A stretch of DNA of 60,000 bases from NCBI RefSeq assembly GCF_008831285.2, contig NC_045140.1:6181528-6241527 (forward strand), in the 5' to 3' direction. Below are positions 19,333 through 30,570 of this stretch, in pieces (the first letter of the stretch is position 1; the number at the start of each line of letters is the position of its first letter). Under the pieces are notes generated by a model. The model did no database searches, had not been told where the DNA came from, and saw nothing but the letters and a program-made list of their open reading frames with translations. A program made the translations under genes and the position numbers. The DNA comes from Nymphaea colorata (Eukaryota > Streptophyta > Magnoliopsida > Nymphaeales > Nymphaeaceae).

Positions 19333-21063
19333 CTAGGCATAAAATTTCTTGAGGTGAAGGGCATTAACAGGATCGGCAAATTCCACCCCATCAGCATCAA
19401 TTAGTCGGTATGAATTGTGGGGCAAAACTTCCTTAATGACATATGGGCCTTCCCAATTTGGTGCCCACTTGCCTCGTGGTCGTCCTCTCAGGTACACTGA
19501 AGATCGTAGGACCGAGTCATTCACTTTGAACTGTCTCTCGATAACTGACTTGGCAAATTGTCTGGCTACCCTTTGGCGATAAGCTTCAGCATGTTCAGCC
19601 GCTTTTAGCCTCTTTTCATCTAGCAAATCGAGTTGCATTAGCCTTTTTTGTTGATATTGAGTAAGAGGGAGCTCTATGAGAGAAGCGAACTTCAAAGCAG
19701 GTTTCAACACATGTAATGGTAGAACCACTTCTGTTCCATAGACTAGCTCTGCTGGAGTGGCATTTGTTGGAGTTCTCATAGTGGTGCGATATGCCCATAG
19801 AGCGTTGTGCATCTTTTCATGCCAATCTCTTCCTGTTTCTACTGTCCGTTCCAAGATGCGGATCAGGATCTTGTTGGTAGCCTCTGCTTGTCCATTGCCT
19901 TGGGGGTAATAAGGAGCTGAAAAATGGTGCGTGATGTGGTATTTGCTGCACAACTGCCTCATCTTTTCATTCTTGAAATGAGTTTCATTGTCTGATACTA
20001 TATCATGAGGGACTCCAAATCTGCAAAGAAGATTTTTGTGAATGAAGGACATTACATGACGTCCTTCCACCGTTCTAAGTGTGACGACTTCTACCCACTT
20101 GGTAAAATAATCTGTTGCAGCAAGAAAATACTTATGGCCGTTAGAAGCTGCAGGGGATATCGGTCCGACTACGTCAAAGGCCCACATTGAAAACGGCCAA
20201 GGAGATGTCACAGAATGCAAGTGAGATGCTGGGGCATGAATTACTGGAGCATGCAGTTGACATTCTTTGCATCTTTTGACAAATTGGTGACAATCTTTTT
20301 GCATGGTTGGCCAATAATACCCTGCTCGAATTATTTGTTTGGTGAGGGTTTGGTAACCAACATGGCCTCCACAATCTCCTCGATGTGATTCTTCGATTAC
20401 TTTCTTTGCCTCATCTTCATCAAGGCACCGAGAGGATTCAGTGCTAAATCCACGTCTGTATAATACCCCTGCTAGGATAAAGTACCTTGCTGACATACGT
20501 TGTATTGCTTTTTGTTCATTTTTAGACATTTCAGTCGGGAATTCTCCGCTTTCAATGTACCTTTTGATGTCATGGTACCAAGGCGTATCCCCCCCTTGGA
20601 TATGATGAACATGCGCCATCGTTTCAAAAGCAGGGTGTTCTAATCTTCCAATCTCAAAACAACGGATTGCTTCATTGGTTCGAAAAGTGATGGTTGATCC
20701 TAAGCTCGCGAGGCCATCCGCAATAGGGTTACCTTCTCTCTTTACGTGAGCCAATTGTACTTCTTCGAATTGACAGATTAAGGAGGTAGCAATTTCTTGA
20801 TATGGAACCAACTTTTCATCTTTGACTTGCCATTCTCCATTCACTTGATTTATAATAAGCTGAGAGTCGCCGAAGGCATGCACTCTTTTCACTTGAAAAC
20901 TCAATAAAGAACGAAGTCCTTGTATGAGGGCTTCATATTCAGCCATGTTATGGGTACATGGAAAATCAAGTTTCAAAGAGTACAGGATCATTTCGCTTTC
21001 TGGAGTGATGAGTAAGATGCCTATGCCTGCTCCCATCACATTTCTGGACCCGTCAAAGTACAT
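19333..21063 (-). CDS. Ogre-like second RNase H plus integrase (copy A, open)
   Basis: A 576-codon frame. Residues 1-120 form an archaeal-type RNase H with D4 ('YFDGS'), E42 ('AEYEAL'), D66 ('FGDSQL') and D116 ('IADGLAS'). Integrase follows: HHCC zinc module H228, H234, C265, C268; catalytic D297, D358 and E394 (DD35E); and a C-terminal GPY/F module ('NWEGPYVI'). An extra RNase H before integrase is diagnostic of the Tat/Ogre lineage. The frame continues upstream into RT-RNase H except for one in-frame TGA (21067-21069). Copy B has a one-base loss near 40301 that splits this frame, so copy A is probably the correct reading here. Confidence 0.9.
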   Translation of the reverse strand: MYFDGSRNVMGAGIGILLITPESEMILYSLKLDFPCTHNMAEYEALIQGLRSLLSFQVKRVHAFGDSQLIINQVNGEWQVKDEKLVPYQEIATSLICQFEEVQLAHVKREGNPIADGLASLGSTITFRTNEAIRCFEIGRLEHPAFETMAHVHHIQGGDTPWYHDIKRYIESGEFPTEMSKNEQKAIQRMSARYFILAGVLYRRGFSTESSRCLDEDEAKKVIEESHRGDCGGHVGYQTLTKQIIRAGYYWPTMQKDCHQFVKRCKECQLHAPVIHAPASHLHSVTSPWPFSMWAFDVVGPISPAASNGHKYFLAATDYFTKWVEVVTLRTVEGRHVMSFIHKNLLCRFGVPHDIVSDNETHFKNEKMRQLCSKYHITHHFSAPYYPQGNGQAEATNKILIRILERTVETGRDWHEKMHNALWAYRTTMRTPTNATPAELVYGTEVVLPLHVLKPALKFASLIELPLTQYQQKRLMQLDLLDEKRLKAAEHAEAYRQRVARQFAKSVIERQFKVNDSVLRSSVYLRGRPRGKWAPNWEGPYVIKEVLPHNSYRLIDADGVEFADPVNALHLKKFYA

Positions 21064-21066
21064 CTT

Positions 21067-22692
21067 TCATGTCGAAACCGTTTCCAATCTTAGTACATGT
21101 TCATCTGGAAACTCATCATTTGTTCTGATTTCTTCGTACTGAGGGAAGTCTGCTAACTGATCCGCAATTGTTTGTCCTTTGATTGACTTTTGAGACACAT
21201 ATTCAAGATCATATTGCATCAACAGAACTTGCCATTTTGCGATACGCCCATTAAGGAATGGCTGTTCCAAGATGTACTTGAGAGGATTTAGTTTGGAGAG
21301 TATCTTGACCTCACAAGCTAATAAGTAATGTCTCAACTTCTGACACATCCAAACCAATGCCAGACAAGTTTTCTCTATTGGAGAGTACTTCTTTTCGTAC
21401 TGAACAAAAGTCTTGCTAATGTAATAGATTGCATATTCGATGCGACTTCCTTCCTCATATTGTGCCAAAAAGCCGCCACATGCTGACTCATTTACTGTGA
21501 TGTAAAGCAGCAGTGGTCTTCCCAACGTTGGTGGTTTTAGAATTGGTGGATTTAGAAGGTATTTCTTGATCCTTTCGAATGACTGTTGGCATTCAAAACC
21601 CCATTCAAACTTGACACCTTTCCTCAGTAGCTGGTTGAATGGCTCGCATCTCATGGCCAGATTGAAAATGAATCGTCTGATGGATTGGATTCGTCCTTGC
21701 AAGCTTCGCAACTCCTTGATATTGGTAGGTGGTGGCATATCGATTATTGCCTTGGCTTTTGTAAGATCCATTTCAATTCCCTTCTTACTGACCATGAAAC
21801 CCAACAGTTTGCCTGACTCAACCCCAAACACACATTTTTGAGGATTCAGGCGAAGCTTGTACTGTAAAAGCCTCTCGAATACTTGGGCAAGAGTTTCAAT
21901 GTGATCTTCTCTTGTCTTGGATTTGATCAATATGTCATCGATATATGCATCCATGATTTTATGCATCTGGTCATGGAAGATGGCGGCCATGGCTCTTTGA
22001 TAGGTTGCTCCAGCATTCTTCAACCCAAATGGAATTACCGTGTAACAAAAAGTACCCCATGGTGTAGTAAAAGCAGTCTTAAGTTGATCTTTGACTGCTA
22101 ATTTGATTTGATTATATCCCGAATATCCATCCATGAAAGAAAACATTGCATGACCTGCAGTACTGTCTACCAATAGATCAATGTTTGGAAGAGGATAATC
22201 ATCCTTCGGTGTGGCTTTGTTCAAGTCTCGAAAGTCGATGCACAACCTAACTTTGCCATTTTTCTTGGGGACCACTACGATGTTCGCCAACCATTCGGGG
22301 TAATCGATGGCACGAATGAATTTTGCCTTTAGCAAGTCCTCTAGTCCTTCTTTTACAGGGCCTTCTAGTTGAGGGTCAAGCTTGCGCAATTTTTGCTTAA
22401 TCGGCTTGCAATTAGGATTTAAGGGCAAACGATGTTCAACCAATTGGGGGTCTAAGCCTGGCATATCTTCATAAGTCCAAGCAAAAGCTTCTTGGTTACT
22501 TATAAGAAAGTCCACCAATCTTTTCTTCTCATTCGCTGACAAACTGGTGCCAATTTGAAGAATTTTAGGATCTTCACTGGTTCCAATATTAATTTCTTCA
22601 ATTGAATCATTCACCAAAGATGAGGGATGCTCTTGTTTCTGAATCTGAGTGAATTCTGGTAATTCTGACTCGGGTATTGCCATAGGTTCCAT
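21067..22692 (-). CDS. Ogre-like reverse transcriptase and first RNase H (copy A)
   Basis: About 541 codons. Gypsy RT hallmarks are 'KVRLCIDFRDLNKATPKDDY' (147-166), 'FSFMDGYSGYNQI' with catalytic Asp about 188, 'PFGLKNAGATYQRAM' and 'YIDD' at 250-253. The following RNase H-like region (about 395-480) has 'LYITVNES' where an active enzyme would have an Asp, so it looks degenerate, matching the lineage rule that the later archaeal-type domain does the work. The frame ends at a TGA immediately before that domain. Copy B extends about 28 codons further upstream thanks to one more G in a G-run (near 22725), reaching a good splice acceptor. Confidence 0.9.
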   Translation of the reverse strand: MEPMAIPESELPEFTQIQKQEHPSSLVNDSIEEINIGTSEDPKILQIGTSLSANEKKRLVDFLISNQEAFAWTYEDMPGLDPQLVEHRLPLNPNCKPIKQKLRKLDPQLEGPVKEGLEDLLKAKFIRAIDYPEWLANIVVVPKKNGKVRLCIDFRDLNKATPKDDYPLPNIDLLVDSTAGHAMFSFMDGYSGYNQIKLAVKDQLKTAFTTPWGTFCYTVIPFGLKNAGATYQRAMAAIFHDQMHKIMDAYIDDILIKSKTREDHIETLAQVFERLLQYKLRLNPQKCVFGVESGKLLGFMVSKKGIEMDLTKAKAIIDMPPPTNIKELRSLQGRIQSIRRFIFNLAMRCEPFNQLLRKGVKFEWGFECQQSFERIKKYLLNPPILKPPTLGRPLLLYITVNESACGGFLAQYEEGSRIEYAIYYISKTFVQYEKKYSPIEKTCLALVWMCQKLRHYLLACEVKILSKLNPLKYILEQPFLNGRIAKWQVLLMQYDLEYVSQKSIKGQTIADQLADFPQYEEIRTNDEFPDEHVLRLETVST

Positions 22693-22778
22693 TTCACCGA
22701 CTGCTTGTTCGATAAATGCTTTCTGGGGGACTTTCGTGGAAAAAGAATAAACTGAGACATATTGAGTTCCGACATCCT

Positions 22779-22976
22779 CTAAAGAGGATAAAGGAAAGAG
22801 TTGGACGAAATTGACAACAAAAAAATTACTTGCATTTGCATATATATATATAAAAAAAGTTCTTAGTTCATAGAATGGGTTCTCTCATGAGACGAGACAA
22901 AAAGATGTTCAAAATTACAAAATTCATGGGAGGATTTTGAAACAAAAGTGAATACTATCAGCCCCCAAGATCTTCT
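22779..22976 (-). other. Probable intron / linker between protease and RT (copy A)
   Basis: After the stop of gag-protease there is a non-coding AT-rich stretch with stops. It ends in a strong acceptor on the - strand, 'CTTTCCTTTATCCTCTTTAG' with AG at 22779-22780, right where the RT frame opens in copy B. A spliced intron between protease and RT is an established feature of Ogre elements. The donor is not certain (a GTATTC near 22955 is one candidate). Confidence 0.55.
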
Positions 22977-24641
22977 TCAAATTCCTTCATGATATCCCAG
23001 TCCTCTCATGTTCATCTGAAAAGATATGCTAATTGGTTGCAAGATGCCATCTTCATTTTTCCCAAGGCCAGTGAATGGACGGTAGCCACCTTTCAGAAGC
23101 AACTGAAAACCCTTGGGGTTTTTCATGAAATGAACATACAATAGGTGTTCTTGGTAACTTGCACGATTGCTTGAAATAGCATAAGCATTCCCGGATGGTT
23201 CCTCTATCTCCATGTTCTGCATCCATTCTTCCAAAGGTCTGTCCTTTGTTGTTCTTATGCTCGGTACATCTACCGGATCAATTGGCCTAGGGAGCATAGG
23301 TTGCATCAACCTCTTGACCGGATCCTCAGCACGGACAGTGATGACTGATGGACCAAAATTCCATTTTAGGCATTGATGAAGAGTGGATGGGATCGCTCGT
23401 ACTTGATGGATCCAAGGTCGTCCCAAAAGCAGGTTGTATGATGGTGGTACGTCTACCACATGAAATACAATGCAATGGCTAGTATTTTCAATGATCACAT
23501 TCATGTCGAGGGTACCTTTGCTGTTCATGCCTCGGCCATCGTATCCGTAGATCTTGGTATTATCAGAACGATATCCGTTTTCACGAAACCCCAATGTTTT
23601 AGCCGTGAGATCAGGAAAAATATTCAAACCACTTCCTCCATCAATCAAAACATGTGGCACCGTCATCCCATTGACCTGAACAACGATGTAAAGAGCATCT
23701 TCATGGAAATATCCCCATTTTGAGAGGTCTTTTTCTGAGAAGGTAATTGACTGATTTTTAGTAGCTTGAATCGAGTCTCCCTCATCCATACGCTCTTCCA
23801 AGGGGAGAACGTCCAAATAGCATGGATCTTCATCTGAGGAGTCATTTGATGATTCGTCGCCTTGTAAGATAAAAGTCTTTGGAATCATAGGAAGTTTCTT
23901 GGACAAACTTTCTATCCTGCCTTTCATCATAGCAATGAAATCTAGAGGTTCCTTACCTTGGTCTACCACCATGATTTTGTGTGAGCTGCTCCCAATATAA
24001 GGTCGAATGTGCTCTTGTGGATGGTACGGAAGTGGAGTGACTGTAGTGATCATGGCTACTACCGCCTTTCCGTGGTCAGGGAATGGATTCCTTAGTATCT
24101 CAGGGGTACTATCATCACAAATCTTGAGATCTTTGTTGATGAAGTCTTGAATAATATTTTTGAGAACAAAACAATCCTCAGTGTCATGACCAGGGGTACG
24201 ATGAAACTTGCACAGTTTTTCTTTATTTCCTCCCGTCATTTTCGGAGGCTCTGACACTTTTGGCAAGACGATAGTTCCTTTGGCGAGAAGGTATTCCAGG
24301 ATCTTCTTCTGAGACTGGCTCAGAGGAGTGAATTTTCGGTCGTAGCTCCAACCTGGGTGTTTGTTCTTCCTTTCATCGTCGCCTTTGAGAAACTGTGTGT
24401 TCTTCTTGAAACTGACTCCCTTGTCATGTTTGTAGTTATTATCATGGTCCTTTCTAATGCCAGCATTGGCTATGAATTGTGCAGGCAGTTGTGTCCTTCC
24501 TCCTTTCTTTCCATCTTCTTTGTACTTAGGAGCAATAATTCCATCAAAATCTCCTTCCTCAATCCCTTCTTCTATCGAGTTTGCTTGTTCAATTAACTCA
24601 GCAAAGGTTTTGATCGGGGCATTGCGGATGAGACTTTTCAA
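22977..24641 (-). pseudogene. Ogre-like gag C-part and protease (copy A)
   Basis: About 554 codons. Features in order: a lysine-rich linker, a variant zinc knuckle CX2HX4HX4C (C144, H147, H152, C157) typical of Tat gags, an acidic spacer, the retropepsin motif 'VLIDGGSG' (DGGSG about 334-338), and a C-terminal glycine-rich stretch ('GYRPFTGLGKNEDGI' and 'MRGLGYHEGI') resembling a G-patch, which Tat polyproteins often carry after protease. In copy A a one-base loss near 24658 cuts it from the rest of gag; copy B is open there, so that break is probably a sequencing error. Confidence 0.85.
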
Positions 24642-24739
24642 GGGTTGGGCAAGATTTTCCTAATAAGTGACAAGGCTTGTGTCTCAGAAATGGGCTCCTT
24701 CATCTTATTGCATTGCATTCTCCATTTTTGGATGAATTC

Positions 24740-25732
24740 TCAAGCCTTTTCTCCCTGTTTTTGACGAAGACTGCAAATGGTACTGAGGGTTGGAGCCATG
24801 GGAGCATTTTGTTCAAATCTTTCAACAAATATGTTAATCAACTTGTCAAACTCCTTCAGCTCGATTGGATTGATATTTTCTTTATACCATTGTGCGGCAA
24901 TGCCTTCAAGACTTCTTGGAAAATATCGGAACAAAGCTCTGTTATTTGTCCGAATTTTGTAGCAATCATTGAAAAATGTTGAAAGATGAACGTGTGGACA
25001 GGTGGTTCCATCATATCTGATGAATTCTCTGGGCAAGCCTTTCACGTCTTCGTCTCCTTCAATGCCAAGGTAGTAGTCCTCACATGAGTATGAACGTTTC
25101 CCCTTCCCCCTAAGCTCAAGATTGTTCATTCTTTTCTCCATTTCGTAGAATCTGCGCTTAGTCGGACTTTCATCATCACTTGATTCGACCAATTCTGGCC
25201 TGGTCTTTTTCTTTTTGCCCTTGATCTCCTTTACTTTTTCTTCAGAAATCTCACTGTCTGAGCTGCTGCTAGTGATGTATTTCTTTGTCTTTTTTACTTT
25301 CTTGGTAGGTTTTCTCTTCCTTTTGGGCTTCTCTTCCGAACTTTCAGTGGTGATAGGACTGGGTGAGCTGTTTTCTATCATAACATCTTTTCCCTTTTTA
25401 TTTTTCTTTGTTGTCTTTTTCTTTTGAGAGAAAACAGTTCGGGTCTTTCTTCCTTACTAGTTGTCGAATCTGAACCCAAATGGTCTTCATCCTGATTTTC
25501 AACAAAAGACTTGTTTTTCTTCTTTCTTTTTTGCTTGGCAGTCTTTTCATCCGGCTCTGGAGTAACCATCAAGGCCTTTTGCTCTTCTTGCTCTTTCATG
25601 AATCGCTCCATGAACAACGGAACATATAGTAAGCTTCTGGCTCGATTGCTGGGAGGCCAAGTGTTTCTGGATGGAGTTCAGAGGATGAAGCCTCGTTTTG
25701 AGGAGTCTGCTTAGCTTGCGATCTAGTTTCAA
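24740..25732 (-). pseudogene. Ogre-like gag N-part (copy A, frameshifted)
   Basis: Gag amino-terminal half: a Lys/Glu/Ser-rich, probably disordered region followed by the gag core ('REFIRYDGTTCPHVHLSTFF', 'IAAQWYKENINPIELKEF'). In copy A it is split into three frames by one-base losses in homopolymers near 25425 and 25616, while copy B is open for 337 codons. The frame ends at TGA 24740-24742, which is also in copy B, and continues in phase afterwards into the zinc knuckle part. So the TGA is real, the other breaks probably not. Confidence 0.85.
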
Positions 25733-25908
25733 CCATCTTGTTGGCTTTCAAGTATTCACCTTATGACATAAGAAAATAGAGTTATTGGACGGAAATGATG
25801 ACAAAATGAAGGTTCATATTGCATTACAAGTTTTAAAAAGTTACATCCAAAGATACTAATAAAGATGACAACGACAGAAAGAATACAAAGTTGACAACAT
25901 AAAACTTT

Positions 25909-27126
25909 TTAGGGAATGATGGATGGTGGTCGGTTGGCATCCCACCACTCAGCATATTCCTTCTTCACCACTGGGCCTATGAACCAAGTGTATGATATTT
26001 GTGTCTTCCATTCTTGTCGAGCTACTGCAAACAATGCTGTCCATTGAGGAGAACTAAGGTCAAATTCGGGAATAGCTCCAATTGGTGCATGCACAGAGAC
26101 CATCTTCTGCCTTTGAGAGAACTGTCTCATACATCTATCAGCACAATAATCAACTATGAAGTAAGGGCCCAAGAGTGTGGTACGCCCATGATGATGGTGA
26201 GTGTATCGGGTAGGCTCTGCCGACGATCACAATAATCCCAAATGATCTCTCCTTCATTCAATTGCTCGATCAAACGACGGTATTGCTCCAAGGTTGTCAA
26301 TGATCCATCAGTATTTCTGAATAGACTGGCTTGGGGTCCCGCATGCTTGAGGAACCACAATTGTAAAGCATATGTGCATCCTTCTATGAAGTCGATATCT
26401 TCAATGGTAAAGCGGGTGAGTCCTCGGTAAAGGAAGGCTAAGGCTGTCATTGCTACTGACAAGTGTCGGGTCCCTCTATGCCCCATACTCGAAAAAGTTG
26501 AGCAATACGGACATCTAAAAGGTCACTTCCATTGGTAAAAAGGGTCACTCCTACTGTGCAGAGCATCATACAATGTTTAATTCTCCCTATGGCTTTTCGA
26601 GGTAGGGTAGAAGGTTCAACATAGGTTCCAAATTCTTCATACAAATTTTTCATGTTGATGCTTTGATTTTCATGGTTTTCTACTAAAGGCCAAGTTTTCC
26701 GTCCAGTAAAGTGAGCAATGAGGTCATTTGCATTGACCTTGGTTGGGTTCATAAGGAATTGTTTTTCCAATAGATCATTTGGGTCACAAGTTGGGGTAGG
26801 AAGGTCTAGTATTTCGGCAAATTCATCTAGTAATATTGTCATTTCTCTCCATGGAAACCAAAAAGAAGAGGTCCTTGGGTTCCAACGCTCGGTGATTGCA
26901 TGTACCAAATTTCATTAACTGACTGCATTCCTCCAGCTGCCACTGTCTCTAGCCCACATTCTTCAAAGTAAGAAGGAAACATCCGAGAGAAGGTGGGATG
27001 CCAAGTCCGATACCATTCAAGAGCCAAAGGTTGAGACTCAAGAGAAATGTAGGTGGACCGTTCGGGACATTCCCCAAAGAGGATGTGATCATAAGGGAAT
27101 GTGACACCATGTTGGAAAGAATACAT
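25909..27126 (-). pseudogene. Ogre-like ORF1, plant mobile domain-like (copy A, frameshifted)
   Basis: The extra ORF upstream of gag that marks Ogre elements. Copy A is broken into three frames by single-base losses in a G-run near 26217, a C-run near 26482 and a T-run near 26909; copy B is uninterrupted. Its middle ('AITERWNPRTSSFWFPWREM', then 'DEFAEILDLP') resembles the plant mobile domain / DUF7745-type fold found in Tat elements and in the host MAIL/MAIN proteins. The function in the element is unknown. Confidence 0.75.
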
Positions 27127-27907
27127 CTTGAATGATGACTCTAAAAGATAAAAATTGAATTAGTGGAAAACATTGACTAGGTTGACAAAGACAATATGAG
27201 GTAGATGTGTGGAATGAGGTTGCAAATCATCACATAAGGTTTCACGCACATCAACATCTATCATGAAATAATTTTTTTTTTTTTTTTAGAAAATTGGGTA
27301 TAGGAACCTAATTGAGATAATTTTGTGTCACGATAATCCGATATCAAGTTATGCTTATATACCTTAGCCAAATGGCTTAGTATGAGCATAGATTCTTCCT
27401 TAGGCAACTAAGGGTAGAGTTCATCAACTTCTTCTTGATCACTCGTCGATATACCATAAATTACCACTCATGGTACTAACGAGGGGGCGTTCCCGCCCAA
27501 GGTGTGGTCTAGTTGTAAGGCTTAGTCTTGTGCTACCGCCAAAGACCAAGCTCGGCAACATGATGACCGGGACAAATAGGTATGAGGAATTTTGAAATAT
27601 GATAAATCATATAAATTGAGTTGTCTCTAATGCAATGTTGCTTAAGTTTGAAGATTAAATAGAAGAGCAAACATGGCTTTCAAACAACTCCTAAATTGAG
27701 AAGGGTGGTATGTGATCGTAAATATGTGTGAACATGATTGATCCTTCTCAATTAGTCATATGTGCAAGAAAACATTCACAATCATCAAACAATGCAATGA
27801 AATGCCAATGGGGTCGAGGCCAAAATAGGGGACATGCTTTATCATTGGCAATACATGAGATGTTCAAATTAGTGAAAATGCATCAATAATCATAGCCAAA
27901 CGATGAC
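27127..27907 (-). other. Ogre-like untranslated leader between PBS and ORF1 (copy A)
   Basis: Non-coding. It contains compact inverted repeats: AGCC-AAAT-GGCT (27366-27377), CCTTAG-GCAA-CTAAGG (27398-27413) and a 'ggcgttcccgcc' stem. Such structured leaders usually host packaging and dimerisation signals; that role is an inference here. Confidence 0.5.
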
Positions 27908-27927
27908 GGGTCCTATCACGGTCGCCA
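27908..27927 (-). promoter_or_regulatory. Ogre-like primer binding site, tRNA-Arg type (copy A)
   Basis: On the - strand TGGCGACCGTGATAGGACCC starts two bases after the LTR. Its complement ends CGGTCGCCA, the 3' end expected of a plant tRNA-Arg with a GACCG acceptor strand plus CCA. tRNA-Arg priming is typical of Ogre elements. Confidence 0.75.
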
Positions 27928-27929
27928 TC

Positions 27930-29877
27930 TGTTTGCATCCCAAAATTTTCATTGGTTTTGGAGTGCTCCAGAAAAATAAGGTTTTTGTTTTGAAAGAGGA
28001 AAGAAAGGGACTCGCCCGTCGGTACGAGGATCGACCGTTCCCGGCGCCTTTACCGGGGGTAATCAACCCAAGGACTATGTTTATCATCGATGCATTTCGT
28101 TTTAACTTAAACATCTTTTTGATTCTATATGCGGTGTAGAAAATATTGAAAGTTTGGAGTTTCAAACTTTTGAAAGGGTTCTTGAAGAATTGCTTGAAAA
28201 TGTGAAATGTTTTGAGGAAAAAGTGAAACTAGTAAATATCATTTGAAAAACTTGTGAAAACATTTTGAAATCACTTTAGTGTTCTCTTAAGACTTTAAGT
28301 AGGTTTGAGATTTTGCTCTAATTCGGTTACCACCTAGCTAGAGCTCAATCCCTTCTTGCTTAAGTTCCTTTGGAGAGGTGCTTGTGATCATAAATGAATA
28401 AAGTGGGTGAGAATGCATGGATGCATTTACCCTATATGATTGAAAAAAATGTAAAACATTCCTACCACAACATTCATCTAATGTCATTCCTACCACAACA
28501 TACATCTAAGATTCGTTATTATAATATTGTATATAAGAAGGAAAGTTTTTGAAAAGGGATAGAGATTGTAGACCATCAAGCATGATTCCAATATTGGGTC
28601 ATTACTTGGTTTGTGGTCTTATTGAAGTTGGTAAATAAAAGTTCATGAGGTGAGAATGTTAAAAAGAATACAAGAGATAAAACATTCTTATGAAAGGAAA
28701 GAGAGATATAAAGAAAGACATGCATACATGTGTACATACCATCACATATACACATATATGAAAGTTAAAGAAAAGATGTATTGATTCGAAGAGAAAAGAG
28801 ATTTTAGAGGAAAAGAAAAATATCATACGCATATATGGGTATGAGAAATGTTATAAGAGAAGATATTTGTCTTGAAAAGAGGAATAAATATTTGAAAGAG
28901 AGGAGATGGAGCACATGTACATACGTATTCATGCACATATGAAAATTTATAAAATAGAAAGTGAAAGCATAGAGAGAGAAATATGGGGGTCATCATGTTG
29001 GCATAAATGTATATAACATGTGTATACATCCATACCTTCACAAGATTAGAAAAATCAAGGAACAACTTAAAATTACCAACTTCAAATTTAATGTGGGCCG
29101 GAGGGGAGTTGGACTCATGCAAGAGTCTAAGCTAAGTCCCTAAGGCCATGTTAGAAGGTTCTTTTTGAAAATGTTTTGGAAAATATGATTTATATAAGCA
29201 TAGAATGTTATTATTTGTTTGTTGTAAGGGATATATTTCTTCCACCGTTGGGTATGAAGAAAACAAGCAACATAACGAGCACTCGTTAGGGTTCCTAATG
29301 TGATGATTAAGAAGGAAACTAGCGCAAAATGATGAAATGCATATTAACATGTACATTTTCGTGAGGGTTTATCCCGGGTTGGACAAGTCCCAACCTCAAA
29401 AATTAATATGAAAATAAAGAGTCCAAACCACACTCTCATTCCCGCCATACATTCACATGTAAGTAAAGAACCAAGCAATCATGCGTGCATAATTTATAGA
29501 TAACATTCAAGGAATGAAAGAAAGAAAGAGAATGATGGAAAAAGCAAAGTTCAATTAGGAGGGAAGACATGATGTAACTATGAATTGATATACCACTCAT
29601 CTTCTCATGTTCCCGGTGCACTTGAGTATAGCCTCTTGACTCTAAAATAGAGATTGAGAGCTATCTCTTTTGGCCATGGAGAAATGAGGAAGAGAGGAAA
29701 ATAAGAGGAAACAAAAAAAAACAATAAGAATGTATTCATGAAAAGAAAGAACATGATTAAAATGAAAGATCATCTCATCTTTCCATGCTCCCGGTGCACT
29801 TTGAGTATAGCCTTGTCTCTAAAAAGAGATTGAGAGCTACCTTTTTAGCCGTGGGGAGATGAAGATGAGAAGAAAAA
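27930..29877 (-). repeat. Ogre-like 5' LTR, partial (copy A, truncated by gap)
   Basis: The same LTR as 48110-51575, cut by the N gap within the leader repeats. It carries right-LTR diagnostic variants but also many one-base deletions (for example 'aagattcgttattataatatt' lacks three bases present in copy B), consistent with an unpolished contig end. Confidence 0.9.
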
Positions 29878-29977
29878 NNNNNNNNNNNNNNNNNNNNNNN
29901 NNNNNNNNNNNNNNNNNNNNNNNNNNNNNNNNNNNNNNNNNNNNNNNNNNNNNNNNNNNNNNNNNNNNNNNNNNNNN
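29878..29977. other. Assembly gap (100 N)
   Basis: Exactly 100 N, a conventional placeholder for a scaffold gap of unknown size. Confidence 0.99.
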
Positions 29978-30137
29978 GGAAGAATTGGTTGGCCTCTGCA
30001 TTGGTGTGTGCTCAGGGTGCTGATGGTTGTCTTTTCTAGGTCAGCAATAAACCTGCAAATCTTCCTGTCTAATGAATATCTATCTTATCTGTCCATGTTA
30101 TTGACCTGAGATGGAGGTGGCAATGTGAATGTCACTG

Positions 30138-30436
30138 TGTGAAGGCATCGTGAGAAGAGAGAAAAAGAAACGAGGAAGAAGAAGGGGCTTAAAAAGAGAT
30201 TCTCATTTCACATATGATGATGTATTTATACAACTTTACAGGCATATACAGATCCCACAAATTTTGGGATTGAGAAATCACAATCTTATGATAGAGGGAA
30301 AAAATATAATTTTTATGATAGAGGGAAAAAATATAATTTCTTTTCTGAAATTTCACTTTCTGACTCTCCTCTTTGATGTATAGGAAAGATTTTTCCTGAT
30401 TCCTGAAAATCAGCAAACTGATTTTCCTCTCCAATA
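30138..30436 (-). repeat. Copia 3' LTR (copy B)
   Basis: Same LTR as 9885-10182, also preceded by 'cactg' (30133-30137) and the same unique flank, which shows it is the same insertion and not a second element. Confidence 0.85.
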
Positions 30437-30570
30437 CTCCCCCCTCAAGTTGGTGTATGCAAATCTGAAACACCCAACTTGATTCTTAAAGTTTTGAAAA
30501 ACTATCTTTTCCCAATGGTTTAGTGAAAATATCAGCTAGTTGCATACATGATGATACATGATGAGCCAAA

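Larger units (their letters stand above)
9725..29877. repeat. Assembly duplication, copy A (end of left contig)
   Basis: This 20.15-kb block is repeated at 29978-about 50078 after a 100-N gap. The match covers unique flank, copia, Ogre-like internal region and part of the right LTR. LTR-specific variants are preserved: the left LTR has 'gattcaaagag' and 'acatattc' in both copies, the right LTR has 'gattcgaagag' and 'acgtattc' in both. Copy-specific differences are mainly one-base indels, many in homopolymers, increasing toward the gap from about 24650. This looks like overlapping contig ends that were not merged. Confidence 0.85.
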
